IMG/VR virus record: IMGVR_UViG_3300045454_000021
Span: 1-40,848 of that record
Direction: 5' to 3' (one strand)
Source: a virus
Length of the DNA stretch: 40,848 nt
The notes below the pieces were generated by a model. The model was not told the origin of the DNA, searched no databases, and saw only the letters and a program-made list of their open reading frames with translations. The stretch's first letter is position 1, and the number at the start of each line of letters is the position of its first letter. Below are positions 13,630-20,887 of this stretch, piece after piece. The translations under genes and the position numbers were made by a program.

Positions 13630-14417
13630 GCACCGGGACATACCTCGATGAGATCGAGGAGACAGAGGCCGAGATTGCGGATCGTCGCACACCGCTGCAG
13701 TTCCCGACCGTGAACAGAGATGGTCGAACCTGGGCTGAGTACTTCGCTGACTACCGTCGCAGCATTCAGGAGGGTGAGCTTGTCGTGCCACCGCTCACTC
13801 GGACGGTCGTCGGCGTCGATCTGAGCCCTTCAGAAGCGGGTTTGGGTCGATCAGTACGCAACGTCCTGGATCGACTGCGAGACGCACGCTGGGAGCGCGT
13901 GGAGCTGCATTCCAGCATCGTCGCTCTCAGCGATGAGTTCTACGCGGACGACGCGCAGAAGAAACCAGGCGAAGAAGTCCCGAAGCATCGAAAAGGCGAG
14001 CTGAAGAAGCCAGCGCACGAGGTTCGCTACTGGTGGCTGCACGCAGCTCACCCGCCAGCGAGGGTCGGGCTCCGCGCCTCGTGGAAGGAGGGCGTAACAC
14101 CGAAGGGTGGGCGCAGCTTCACGTTCGAGTCGGCTATCTGTGCTGACCCACTCGGGATGCCGCGGGAGTTGTTCTTCGACTACACGCCGAGCGCCGACGA
14201 CCTGAAGCAGGTCAAGGACGAGCCGGGGTGGGCGCACGCACAGCGAGTGGAGCGCACGCAATACGAGGCCCGCCAACGAGACCTGGCCTACAACACTGGC
14301 ACGAGCAGACTCGAGCGCCGGCCGGCGTTCAAGGCCTTCAGCGAGTTCGAGGCTTGGCTCGCCGAAGCCATCGAGATCACGTCACGAACGAAAGGAGCGA
14401 GTCTTGCCGCCGCGTAA
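13626..14417 (+). CDS. Hypothetical phage protein, 263 aa
   Basis: GTG start in a GTGA overlap. A Glu-rich N-terminus (EIEETEAEIADRR), a conserved-looking centre with Trp and Phe patches (VRYWWLHAAHPPARVGL) and a basic C-terminal third are visible. I do not recognise the family. Its place between an HTH protein and a ribbon-helix-helix-like protein suggests DNA metabolism, but nothing catalytic is evident. Confidence 0.8.
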   Translation: MSTGTYLDEIEETEAEIADRRTPLQFPTVNRDGRTWAEYFADYRRSIQEGELVVPPLTRTVVGVDLSPSEAGLGRSVRNVLDRLRDARWERVELHSSIVALSDEFYADDAQKKPGEEVPKHRKGELKKPAHEVRYWWLHAAHPPARVGLRASWKEGVTPKGGRSFTFESAICADPLGMPRELFFDYTPSADDLKQVKDEPGWAHAQRVERTQYEARQRDLAYNTGTSRLERRPAFKAFSEFEAWLAEAIEITSRTKGASLAAA

Positions 14418-14604
14418 CGCTACCCGCAACAAGAACTTCGGCGTCTCCATGACGCCGCAAGAGTACGAGCTTCTCTTTCAGGCAGCGGCGCTGGAGGGGG
14501 AGTCGGCGTCCGCCTGGGCGCGCGGGATTCTCATAGGAAGCGCACTACGAAAAACGAGGCAGGCGTCGTGGGCGCCGCGCCGCCAACCGAAAGGAGCACA
14601 ATGA
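14404..14604 (+). CDS. Ribbon-helix-helix-like protein, 66 aa
   Basis: TTG start at 14404, 5 nt after AAAGGAGCG, overlapping the end of the previous gene by 14 nt. NKNFGVSMTPQEYELLFQAA followed by EGESASAWARGIL is typical of RHH/MobC-type DNA-binding dimers, where a strand precedes two helices. The C-terminus is basic. It is likely a small repressor or DNA-binding accessory. Confidence 0.75.
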   Translation: MPPRNATRNKNFGVSMTPQEYELLFQAAALEGESASAWARGILIGSALRKTRQASWAPRRQPKGAQ

Positions 14605-15107
14605 ACACCAACCTGGACTACACCGTCGAGGAGCTCGTTGCGATGAGCGACGAGGACTTTGCAGAGGTGGTCACCGATGACCTGGCTCTCACTGGCAAGT
14701 TCTCGGGGCCCTTCCAGCAACCCGAAACGATCCATCGGACCATGAGCGTGCTCATTGAGCACGTCTGGTACATCGACTCGGTGGTGCGTAAGCGCGCCGA
14801 GGATCCGAACTGCACGCCGGAGAGGTACGAAGCTACGCTCCGATTCCGACGCCACCTCCTGTCCGTAGTGGACGCGATCGAGAAGCGCATCACCTGGATG
14901 GCTGGCAAGCAGCGCCGCGAGGCATCGGAGTGGAAGCAGCTGCTCCACGAGGTACTCGATGAGATCGTCGGCGGCCCAAACGACCACCTGCTCGACGAGT
15001 TCGAGATCCCCTTCGCTGTCGAAGGCATGACGCTGCGGACATGGAGGGATATCCGCAACGTCAAAGATCCGTCACGGATCCCGGCGGTGAAGGGGGCGGC
15101 GGCATGA
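14601..15107 (+). CDS. Helical phage protein, 168 aa
   Basis: The ATG follows AAAGGAGCACA and overlaps the previous stop. It is an acidic helical protein with paired long helices (FRRHLLSVVDAIEKRITWM, then SEWKQLLHEVLDEIVGG). No family is recognised. ATGA overlap with the next small ORF. Confidence 0.8.
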   Translation: MNTNLDYTVEELVAMSDEDFAEVVTDDLALTGKFSGPFQQPETIHRTMSVLIEHVWYIDSVVRKRAEDPNCTPERYEATLRFRRHLLSVVDAIEKRITWMAGKQRREASEWKQLLHEVLDEIVGGPNDHLLDEFEIPFAVEGMTLRTWRDIRNVKDPSRIPAVKGAAA

Positions 15108-15157
15108 ACGAGCGCGAGGGGCATGCGGCTAAGGATGTGTGGGGGGTATCGAGGTGA
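15104..15157 (+). CDS. 17-aa micro-ORF before ruvC-like gene
   Basis: ATGA at the start and GTGA at the end. The product (MNEREGHAAKDVWGVSR) has no domain. The GGGGGG inside it serves as Shine-Dalgarno for the downstream GTG. Probably a coupling leader. Confidence 0.35.
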   Translation: MNEREGHAAKDVWGVSR

Positions 15158-15690
15158 CCCATCTCCTCACCATCGACCCAGGCCTGATGACCGGCATCGC
15201 GTTCGGCTACTACGACGCCACCACGCCCTACCAACTCCTCAGCCGTTGGCAGGTGGGGCGCGGCATCCAGGGCTGGGTTGACTGGAAATACCGCGTCGGC
15301 CTCGAGCTGCCCGTCGACGAGCTGTTATACGAGAACTTCATCTTCTCGGACGATGGCGAGCCGGCCGACTACTCAGGCGTGCCCATCGAGGGCTCGATCG
15401 AGGAGTGGGGAATCCTGCACCACATCCCAGTCATCCAGCAAGACCGTCGCGCCAAGGGTGACCTGATTGGATACTCACCATCTGCCGTGAGCAAGGCAGC
15501 GCGCCAGCGCGAGCGGTTCGACTTCCTCGAGCGGCATGGTCTTTTTGAGGCGGGCACGGGGAACGATGACAGCAACGATGCGATTGCGCATGCGCTCATA
15601 TCTCTCAAGAGGAGAAGGCACGTTCCCACCCTGCGTCGATACTGGGGGAGGAGTGCTAATGGCCGAGCTGGAGCGACAGTGTCGCGTTGA
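15154..15690 (+). CDS. RuvC-like Holliday junction resolvase, 178 aa
   Basis: The GTG at 15154 was chosen for its GTGA overlap and GGGGGG 7 nt upstream; an in-frame GTG at 15139 would add five residues. LLTIDPGLMTGIAFG (residues 4-18) carries the first catalytic Asp of the RNase H-like fold. LLYENF near residue 54 supplies Glu. DDSNDAIAHALI near residue 140 supplies the final Asp pair. It would resolve branched DNA during replication and packaging. Its last 11 codons overlap the start of an HNH endonuclease, so the C-terminus may have been altered by that insertion. Confidence 0.87.
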   Translation: MTHLLTIDPGLMTGIAFGYYDATTPYQLLSRWQVGRGIQGWVDWKYRVGLELPVDELLYENFIFSDDGEPADYSGVPIEGSIEEWGILHHIPVIQQDRRAKGDLIGYSPSAVSKAARQRERFDFLERHGLFEAGTGNDDSNDAIAHALISLKRRRHVPTLRRYWGRSANGRAGATVSR

Positions 15691-16270
15691 TTGGTGCCAT
15701 CGGCAAGCTGAAGTGAAGAGGTTATGCAAGACGCACTACCAGAGGACTATCAGGGGAATAGACCTCAATCTCCCGTTTCGACGAGTTGACCCCGGTAGGC
15801 CGTGTTCCGTGAAGGGGTGTCCCGAGCCCATGAAGGCCAAAGACTTACGCCTCTTTCACTACGAGCGGTCGCGTAGGGGAACGCCTCTCGACGCCCCAAG
15901 AATGAGGCGCAGAAACACCTGGAAGCCCCACGGCGACGGTTGGTTCATTGGTGGCAATGGGTACGTTTGTCGGTCCAAGATTCGAGCCGACGGCGCCAGG
16001 AGGGTGGAATACCAGCACCGCACCGTCATGGAAGAGATTCTCGCCCGCCCGCTCCTTCCCGAGGAGAACGTGCACCACAAGAACGGTGACCGCATCGACA
16101 ACCGACCCGAGAACCTCGAGCTTTGGACACGGTCCCAGCCGTCAGGGCAGCGCGTCGTCGACAAGGTCGCGTGGGCGCGCGAGATTCTGGAGATGTACGC
16201 GCCAGGGGAGCTGGCCCAACAGGAAAAGCCCTGGAGCGGCTATGGCTCCAGGGCAAAACCCGAGATGTAA
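15659..16270 (+). CDS. HNH homing endonuclease with Zn fingers, 203 aa
   Basis: The ATG follows GGGAGGAG and lies 32 nt inside the ruvC-like gene. Two N-terminal Cys/His clusters (CRVDWCHRQAEVKRLCKTHY; CSVKGCPEP, then HY) look like zinc knuckles. Residues 115-165 are an HNH core (EYQHRTVMEEILARPLLP, then VHHKNGDRIDNRPENLELW). It is a free-standing selfish endonuclease beside a resolvase. Its 3' end contains a strong hairpin serving as terminator for the opposite strand. Confidence 0.92.
   Translation: MAELERQCRVDWCHRQAEVKRLCKTHYQRTIRGIDLNLPFRRVDPGRPCSVKGCPEPMKAKDLRLFHYERSRRGTPLDAPRMRRRNTWKPHGDGWFIGGNGYVCRSKIRADGARRVEYQHRTVMEEILARPLLPEENVHHKNGDRIDNRPENLELWTRSQPSGQRVVDKVAWAREILEMYAPGELAQQEKPWSGYGSRAKPEM
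16228..16254 (-). terminator. Terminator of the late (minus-strand) operon
   Basis: A 10-bp stem (GCCCTGGAGC/GCTCCAGGGC) with a 7-nt loop. Read on the minus strand it is followed by TTTTCC, a rho-independent arrangement downstream of the holin-like gene. It lies in the 3' end of the HNH gene, between convergent operons. Confidence 0.75.
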
Positions 16271-16280
16271 GGATCACGCT

Positions 16281-16318
16281 CCCCTCTGGATTAGCTGGCT
16301 AACGCTATATCAGAGGGG
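16281..16318. repeat. Inverted repeat flanking TTAGCTGGCTAA
   Basis: CCCCTCTG (16281-16288) pairs with CAGAGGGG (16311-16318). The 22-nt loop contains TTAGCTGGCTAA (16291-16302), a one-mismatch copy of the recurrent palindrome. It sits in the convergent intergenic gap, so termination or regulator binding is possible. Confidence 0.5.
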
Positions 16319-16324
16319 TGCGCG

Positions 16325-16603
16325 TCAGGAGGCGCCTCCGCTTGCTCGTGCGGCTGCTTTGTCCGACGGATTCGCCTTGGCCAGGCCGAAGATCGGCGCT
16401 GCGACCACGGGGAAGACGACGTTCGTCACGCCGAGCCAGAGGGGGAAGGTCACCACGTCCTGCGCGATCAGATAGGCGACGGCGGCATTGACGGCAACGA
16501 TGGCGATCGAGATCAGGCCGCCGGCCGCATACAGCGCGTCGCGGACCTTCTGCGACTTGACGATGTTGCCGACGGAGAAGTCGGACGGAATCGAGACACT
16601 CAC
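16325..16603 (-). CDS. Holin-like membrane protein, 92 aa
   Basis: GTG at 16603, 5 nt after AAGGAGG. A short polar N-terminus precedes two membrane segments (LISIAIVAVNAAVAYLIAQ, about 30-48, and WLGVTNVVFPVVAAPIFGLA, about 56-75) and a small Ala/Ser/Lys tail. Size and topology fit a class II phage holin, which forms membrane lesions at lysis. It is the last gene of the late operon and has its own TAGACT promoter. No endolysin is adjacent, which is unusual. Confidence 0.8.
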   Translation of the reverse strand: MSVSIPSDFSVGNIVKSQKVRDALYAAGGLISIAIVAVNAAVAYLIAQDVVTFPLWLGVTNVVFPVVAAPIFGLAKANPSDKAAARASGGAS

Positions 16604-16638
16604 GGGAGCCTCCTTGGGTTGGTGGTTGATGGCTGCGA

Positions 16639-16644
16639 AGTCTA
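16639..16644 (-). promoter_or_regulatory. TAGACT promoter for holin-like gene
   Basis: TAGACT on the minus strand, 35 nt upstream of the GTG at 16603. It lies 3 nt past the metallophosphoesterase stop. The leader includes AAGGAGG. Confidence 0.5.
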
Positions 16645-16646
16645 GG

Positions 16647-17924
16647 TCAGAGAATCGCCAGCGAAGCAAGGTCGAAGCCGTCGGGCCCGACGTCGAAGAT
16701 CATCACGCCGGGGAGTGAGTCTCGACCGCGGATGTTGCGATACCAGTCCGATCCAGAGTCCATGGTGGGGGCGCCGAGCCACATGCGCTCGCGCTTGGTG
16801 TGGGGGTTCTGACCAGCCACGCCGGCGCCGAACGAGTGGTAGTGGCCAGTGACCAGCACATCGGCGCGCGTGACGGCTTGATCGCCGAAAGTCTGCCCCT
16901 GCCACCAATCGATCGCTTTGCCGGGTGAGAACTGGTTTCCATGCACAAGGCCGATCGGAGTGCCCATGAAATCGACACAGATCGACTCGTCGTAGTCATC
17001 CGGAAAATGGAAGACAACATCCATTTCTTCGATACGTGAGATCTCGTTCTCGAGGCGCTTGTGGACGTGGATGCCCCAGTCGTCCTTGGGGAGTCCGAGG
17101 TTCTGCTTGGCGTGGCGCCAGGATGCGTGGTTGCTGCAGACCATGGCGACGTCGACGGGTGCATGGCTGTTGGCCAAGTCGACGAACGAGAAGAGTTCTC
17201 GCGAGTAGCAGTCGATCTGGTCCGGCAGGCTGAGATCGTTCGTGAACATCGGATTGCCGCCCGACTCGAAGCCCTCGATGCCATCTCCGCCGTCAAGGAG
17301 CAGGATCCGGCCCGGCGCCCGCTTTGTCAGCTCCACTTCGAGCTTCTCGCGGGCGTCCGTGAGTCTCTGAAGGAGCTCCGGGGTCCCGCCGCGGCGGCCA
17401 GTCTTGCCGATCTGAAGATCTGAGACGACGATCACTGTTCCGCGTTCCGCTGCCCGCGGAACGGGCCTATCCGCGGAACGCCGACGCTTGATGGCCGAGT
17501 AGAGCTCCTTCAGGGGCAGCTTGGCGACGATGTCGACGCCATGCTTGGGCCACACGCTGATCTTGTTAGACCATTGGCCGGCGCCGTAGGCGATGGTGCG
17601 GATGGCGTAGTTGTAGAGGTCTGGGTCATCGCCCGTCGACCGCACGAGATTTCGGGCGTCCTCGAGGTCCACATGCCCATTGCGAGTCATGGTGAACTTC
17701 TTCGTGCCGTCGTCGTTGGTGGTGATCTCAGTGGTCTCCGGCGGGGCCTCGGGGCTCGGCGAGGTGGGGAGTTGCAGATTCCCGCGCCTGATGGCCTCGC
17801 GGCGGCTGGAGACGTAACCAGCCGATGTATTCCACTTCTCGACGATCGAGTCGCGAGTCATGTCGGAGAGGAGGTCTGCGATGAAGTCCGCATTCCCCTC
17901 GAGATCCGTACGCGGATTGGCCAA
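16647..17924 (-). CDS. Metallophosphoesterase with N-terminal HTH-like segment, 425 aa
   Basis: TTG start at 17924 with AAAGGGGGCC upstream. Residues 15-48 (IADLLSDMTRDSIVEKWNTS, continuing to SSRREAIRRG) look like a helix-turn-helix. The catalytic part carries the calcineurin-like set: VVSDLQIG (about 168), LLDGGDG (about 211), CSNHA (about 267), VHGNQ (about 328) and GHYHSFG (about 362). These are the metal-binding D, D, N, H and H residues. Such phosphoesterases occur in tailed phages, with possible roles in nucleic-acid processing or defence evasion. The lysis-gene neighbourhood is unusual. Confidence 0.88.
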   Translation of the reverse strand: MANPRTDLEGNADFIADLLSDMTRDSIVEKWNTSAGYVSSRREAIRRGNLQLPTSPSPEAPPETTEITTNDDGTKKFTMTRNGHVDLEDARNLVRSTGDDPDLYNYAIRTIAYGAGQWSNKISVWPKHGVDIVAKLPLKELYSAIKRRRSADRPVPRAAERGTVIVVSDLQIGKTGRRGGTPELLQRLTDAREKLEVELTKRAPGRILLLDGGDGIEGFESGGNPMFTNDLSLPDQIDCYSRELFSFVDLANSHAPVDVAMVCSNHASWRHAKQNLGLPKDDWGIHVHKRLENEISRIEEMDVVFHFPDDYDESICVDFMGTPIGLVHGNQFSPGKAIDWWQGQTFGDQAVTRADVLVTGHYHSFGAGVAGQNPHTKRERMWLGAPTMDSGSDWYRNIRGRDSLPGVMIFDVGPDGFDLASLAIL

Positions 17925-17937
17925 CGCGGCCCCCTTT

Positions 17938-17945
17938 GCTAGCTA
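17938..17945 (-). repeat. GCTAGCTA element near MPE start
   Basis: A partial copy of the recurrent palindrome upstream of the Shine-Dalgarno of the metallophosphoesterase gene. Confidence 0.45.
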
Positions 17946-17961
17946 CGTGAATGCTGCGCGC

Positions 17962-18282
17962 TTAGCGCGACAGCCCTTCTGGCCACGTCGGCGCCGGGAG
18001 GCGCGGCTTGCCAGAGTCATGAATGTGTTCCCAAAGGACGTGAGACCACGACCGATAGGCGTTTCTGTCGCTCTCGAGTGAGAGGACGCGGTTAGTCAGG
18101 TCTGCGACCTGCTGTTGCAGATTGTTCGCGATGCCTAGTGCGAGGGTTCCGGCATCAGCCTTCTGCGCTCGGCGGGTGCCGAGGAGGTGGCCAATCACAG
18201 CGGCGCCGGCAGCAAGGGCGGCTGCGCCGAGTGCCCCAACCACGGGCCAGACTTCAGGCGGGAAGATGAAGTACTCAGTCAT
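17962..18282 (-). CDS. Single-TM plus coiled-coil protein (possible holin/spanin-like), 106 aa
   Basis: An N-terminal membrane segment (VVGALGAAALAAGAAVIGHL, about 14-33) is followed by a basic turn (GTRRAQK) and a coiled coil (NLQQQVADLTNRVLSLESD). The topology recalls second holins or Rz-like proteins placed after tail genes. It lies 2 nt downstream of the collar-fibre gene, so it is co-transcribed. The function assignment is by topology and position only. Confidence 0.72.
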   Translation of the reverse strand: MTEYFIFPPEVWPVVGALGAAALAAGAAVIGHLLGTRRAQKADAGTLALGIANNLQQQVADLTNRVLSLESDRNAYRSWSHVLWEHIHDSGKPRLPAPTWPEGLSR

Positions 18283-18284
18283 GG

Positions 18285-18899
18285 TCAGGTCTTGATGATG
18301 AAGTTCACGACAAGGAGCGGGGGCAGGCTCGAGGCTGAGCTTGTTGTCCCATAAACCCTCGTGTAGTGATTGAACGACTGATTTCCAGGCTTTCCGGCGC
18401 CCGTTATCGAGTAGGCGCCCGTCGAGTACGGGCCGCGTCCATCGGGCCGCGCGTCCGAAGCTTGATAGCCGATCGAGTTCGTATCGTTTGAAACTGCGCC
18501 GATGGCTGCAGCGAGCGAGCCCTCGTGGTGAGTGTGGGTGCTAGACCCGCTGGCTTCACCCAGGGTATCCAGGGAGTCCTGGCCGCCATCTCGCCCGAAT
18601 GGCGCTCGCCCCTTGAGGTTCGGCACGTTGAATGTCGTGGATCCATCACCGGAGCCGTAGGTGGTTCCGATCGCCGCAAACAGCGCCGCATACGTCGTGC
18701 GGGAGACGGCGGACCCGTCGCACAGGAGCCAGCCGGTGGGGGCGGTGGCGCCGGCGTAGGCCGAAATGAGCCCCGAGGGAGACACGCTGACGAAGGCCGC
18801 ATGGATGCTCAAGGCCATCGTGCGGAGCAAGTTCTTCAGCTTGTTCGGCTCGGTGCCGTCGGGGCTCCAGATGGAGAAGGGAGCGTCGGTCACAGCCAT
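18285..18899 (-). CDS. Collar-domain tail fibre, short paralogue, 204 aa
   Basis: Residues 50-204 are a phage tail-collar domain (GWLLCDGSAVSRTTYAALFA, then GSTTFNVPNLKGR, then THTHHEG, ending NFIIKT). It nearly duplicates the C-terminus of the preceding 648-aa fibre. The ATG lies exactly 7 nt downstream of TAGACT with no Shine-Dalgarno, so the mRNA is probably leaderless and expressed separately. The N-terminal 45 residues differ from the long fibre, suggesting another attachment point. Likely receptor-binding or adhesion. Confidence 0.87.
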   Translation of the reverse strand: MAVTDAPFSIWSPDGTEPNKLKNLLRTMALSIHAAFVSVSPSGLISAYAGATAPTGWLLCDGSAVSRTTYAALFAAIGTTYGSGDGSTTFNVPNLKGRAPFGRDGGQDSLDTLGEASGSSTHTHHEGSLAAAIGAVSNDTNSIGYQASDARPDGRGPYSTGAYSITGAGKPGNQSFNHYTRVYGTTSSASSLPPLLVVNFIIKT

Positions 18900-18906
18900 G
18901 GCGCGG

Positions 18907-18912
18907 AGTCTA
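18907..18912 (-). promoter_or_regulatory. TAGACT, leaderless promoter (short fibre)
   Basis: TAGACT, then CCGCGCC, then ATG on the minus strand, in the 41-nt gap between the two fibre genes. The same TAGACTCCGCGCCATG string is found at 35043-35058. Confidence 0.65.
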
Positions 18913-18940
18913 AGGGGGTGATTGCCTCGAACTGCAAGCT

Positions 18941-20887
18941 CTAAGTCTTGATGATGTAGTTCATGACCAAGTAGGGCTGCAAGGAGTCGCCGCCCGACGT
19001 GGTGCCGTAGACGGGCGTGTAGTGGTTGAAGCTGTTGTTTCCACCCTTTGGGCTGCCGGTGATGGAGTACGCGCCCGTGGAATAGGGTCCACGGCCGTCC
19101 GGCTGAGGATTGGCCGCCTGATATCCGATAGACCCCGCGTCGTTTGACACGGCACCGATTGCTGCACGCAGCGTTCCCTCGAAGTGAGTGTGAGTCTTCG
19201 CGCCACCAGACTCACCCCGAGTGTCGAACTCGGTCTGCGAGGAGTCCAGCCCGACAGGAACGCGCCCCTTGAGGTTGGGGACATTGAACGTCGTCGAGCC
19301 GTTGCCCGCACCGTAGGAGGTCCCCAGGGCCGCGAACAGCGCCGCATACGTCGTGCGGGACACGGCGGACCCGTCGCACAGGAGCCAGCCGGCGGGGGCG
19401 GTGGCGCCGGCGTACTGGGTGACCATTCCGGCCGGCTGTACGATGCCGCCGCCGCGGTGAAAAATCTCATCGGTGGAGTGGATGTCTCCACCCACGTCGA
19501 GCGCGCCATTTTCGTGGTACTTGCCGAATCCGACGCCGCTCGTGCCGAGATGCATGAGAACGGACGCAACCGGCACTGCTAGCTCCGACACGGTGACCGC
19601 AAAGGCATCGATCACCTCGATCCGCACTTCCCACGACGAGTCAGCGGCGAAGGTGGCACCCGAGATCACGAAGGAGGTGTCGTATGTCAGCGATCCGTGG
19701 TTGATCGTGTTGCGCAGCGTCCACGTTGAGGCACCGCGAGCCCTGGTGTAGGCCTTGATCTGCAGCGTGTTCTTCTCGGTGCCGTTGATGAGCGACTGCG
19801 CTGCGGCAGTCAGGTCGACTCGGATGTAGGTCCCAGTATCCTCGGCGACGACGCCACCCGAAGTTGCGCGGCGAGCCTGCACGGCGCTTGGCGCTGGAGG
19901 CGCCCAGGGAAGCACGTCCACGTTCACGACCTGCGACTTCGTGCGACCGCGACTGTCGGTGGCGCTGAACGTGATGGGCACGGTTCCTGATGCCGCGATG
20001 GGGTCAGCGGTTGTGCCACTCGCGCCAGATACGGTCTGGCCAGCGACAACAGCCTTCTGCTGCGTGATCGACGACCCGTAGACGCCAGCGGCGCCAGTGA
20101 TCGTCGTGGTGATCTTGGAGACGCCCTGGACGTACTTGCCGCTGCCGACCTTGGACGTCACGAGAGCGTTCGCCTCGGCGTGGCTGACGCCGCTCCACGT
20201 CGGGATAACGGAGCTCGGCGCATTCAGCGTGAAGGTCGTGTTCTTGGACCCGATCGGCGTTCCGCCACTGTAAGTGGTGGTCGTGATGTAGCCGGTCCCA
20301 GATGCCGCGTTCGGGATCTGGTTGAGCAGGCTCAGCGGTGGCGTCCATGATGTCGAGGCGCCAACGCCCGTGGCGATTGTTCCCGTGTCGCCGCCGAAGG
20401 AGTACGTGATCGTGTGGGTGAAGCCGCTGCTCGCACGGTTCGTGTTGATGGTGACAGCCGAGCCGGCGTCGAACGACGCACCGCCAGAGAATGACGAAGT
20501 CGAGGCGCGAGGAATCGTGCTCAGCCACATATCGCCACCGTTGGATGCAGAACCGATTACAGTTCCACCGCCGGCGCTCGAGCTGAAGCCAATCTGCTTC
20601 GTGCCGTCGGCGTTGTGCGTGACAACCCTGGACCCCGATCCGAGGTTCAGCGAGTCGTAGTTGCGGAAGTCGTATGTTGTCGAGCCGGACCACGCCTGAC
20701 CGTCGACCCAGACCGTCCATGTCAGGGGGGTGCTGAGCGTGTAGGAGCCCCAGTTTGGCGACTCGATGATGTCGAGGCTCCAGTAGACCGTGGTCTGGTT
20801 CGATCCGTAGTCCTGCGGTCCCTGGTTGACGGTGAGTCGTAGCGAGTACTGTGACCGGTTGCTAAACGTCCCGGATACGGTAGCCAT
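18941..20887 (-). CDS. Tail fibre/minor tail protein with collar domain, 648 aa
   Basis: The ATG at 20887 was chosen because it overlaps the upstream stop (TGATG); an ORF extension exists but has no support. Residues 1-150 are a beta-rich Ser/Thr/Gly region (SGTFSNRSQYSLRLTVNQG) like siphophage DUF859-type tail proteins. The middle has several Ig/fibronectin-like beta domains. The last ~155 residues are a tail-collar domain, duplicated in the next gene. Likely the main receptor-binding fibre. Confidence 0.87.
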   Translation of the reverse strand: MATVSGTFSNRSQYSLRLTVNQGPQDYGSNQTTVYWSLDIIESPNWGSYTLSTPLTWTVWVDGQAWSGSTTYDFRNYDSLNLGSGSRVVTHNADGTKQIGFSSSAGGGTVIGSASNGGDMWLSTIPRASTSSFSGGASFDAGSAVTINTNRASSGFTHTITYSFGGDTGTIATGVGASTSWTPPLSLLNQIPNAASGTGYITTTTYSGGTPIGSKNTTFTLNAPSSVIPTWSGVSHAEANALVTSKVGSGKYVQGVSKITTTITGAAGVYGSSITQQKAVVAGQTVSGASGTTADPIAASGTVPITFSATDSRGRTKSQVVNVDVLPWAPPAPSAVQARRATSGGVVAEDTGTYIRVDLTAAAQSLINGTEKNTLQIKAYTRARGASTWTLRNTINHGSLTYDTSFVISGATFAADSSWEVRIEVIDAFAVTVSELAVPVASVLMHLGTSGVGFGKYHENGALDVGGDIHSTDEIFHRGGGIVQPAGMVTQYAGATAPAGWLLCDGSAVSRTTYAALFAALGTSYGAGNGSTTFNVPNLKGRVPVGLDSSQTEFDTRGESGGAKTHTHFEGTLRAAIGAVSNDAGSIGYQAANPQPDGRGPYSTGAYSITGSPKGGNNSFNHYTPVYGTTSGGDSLQPYLVMNYIIKT

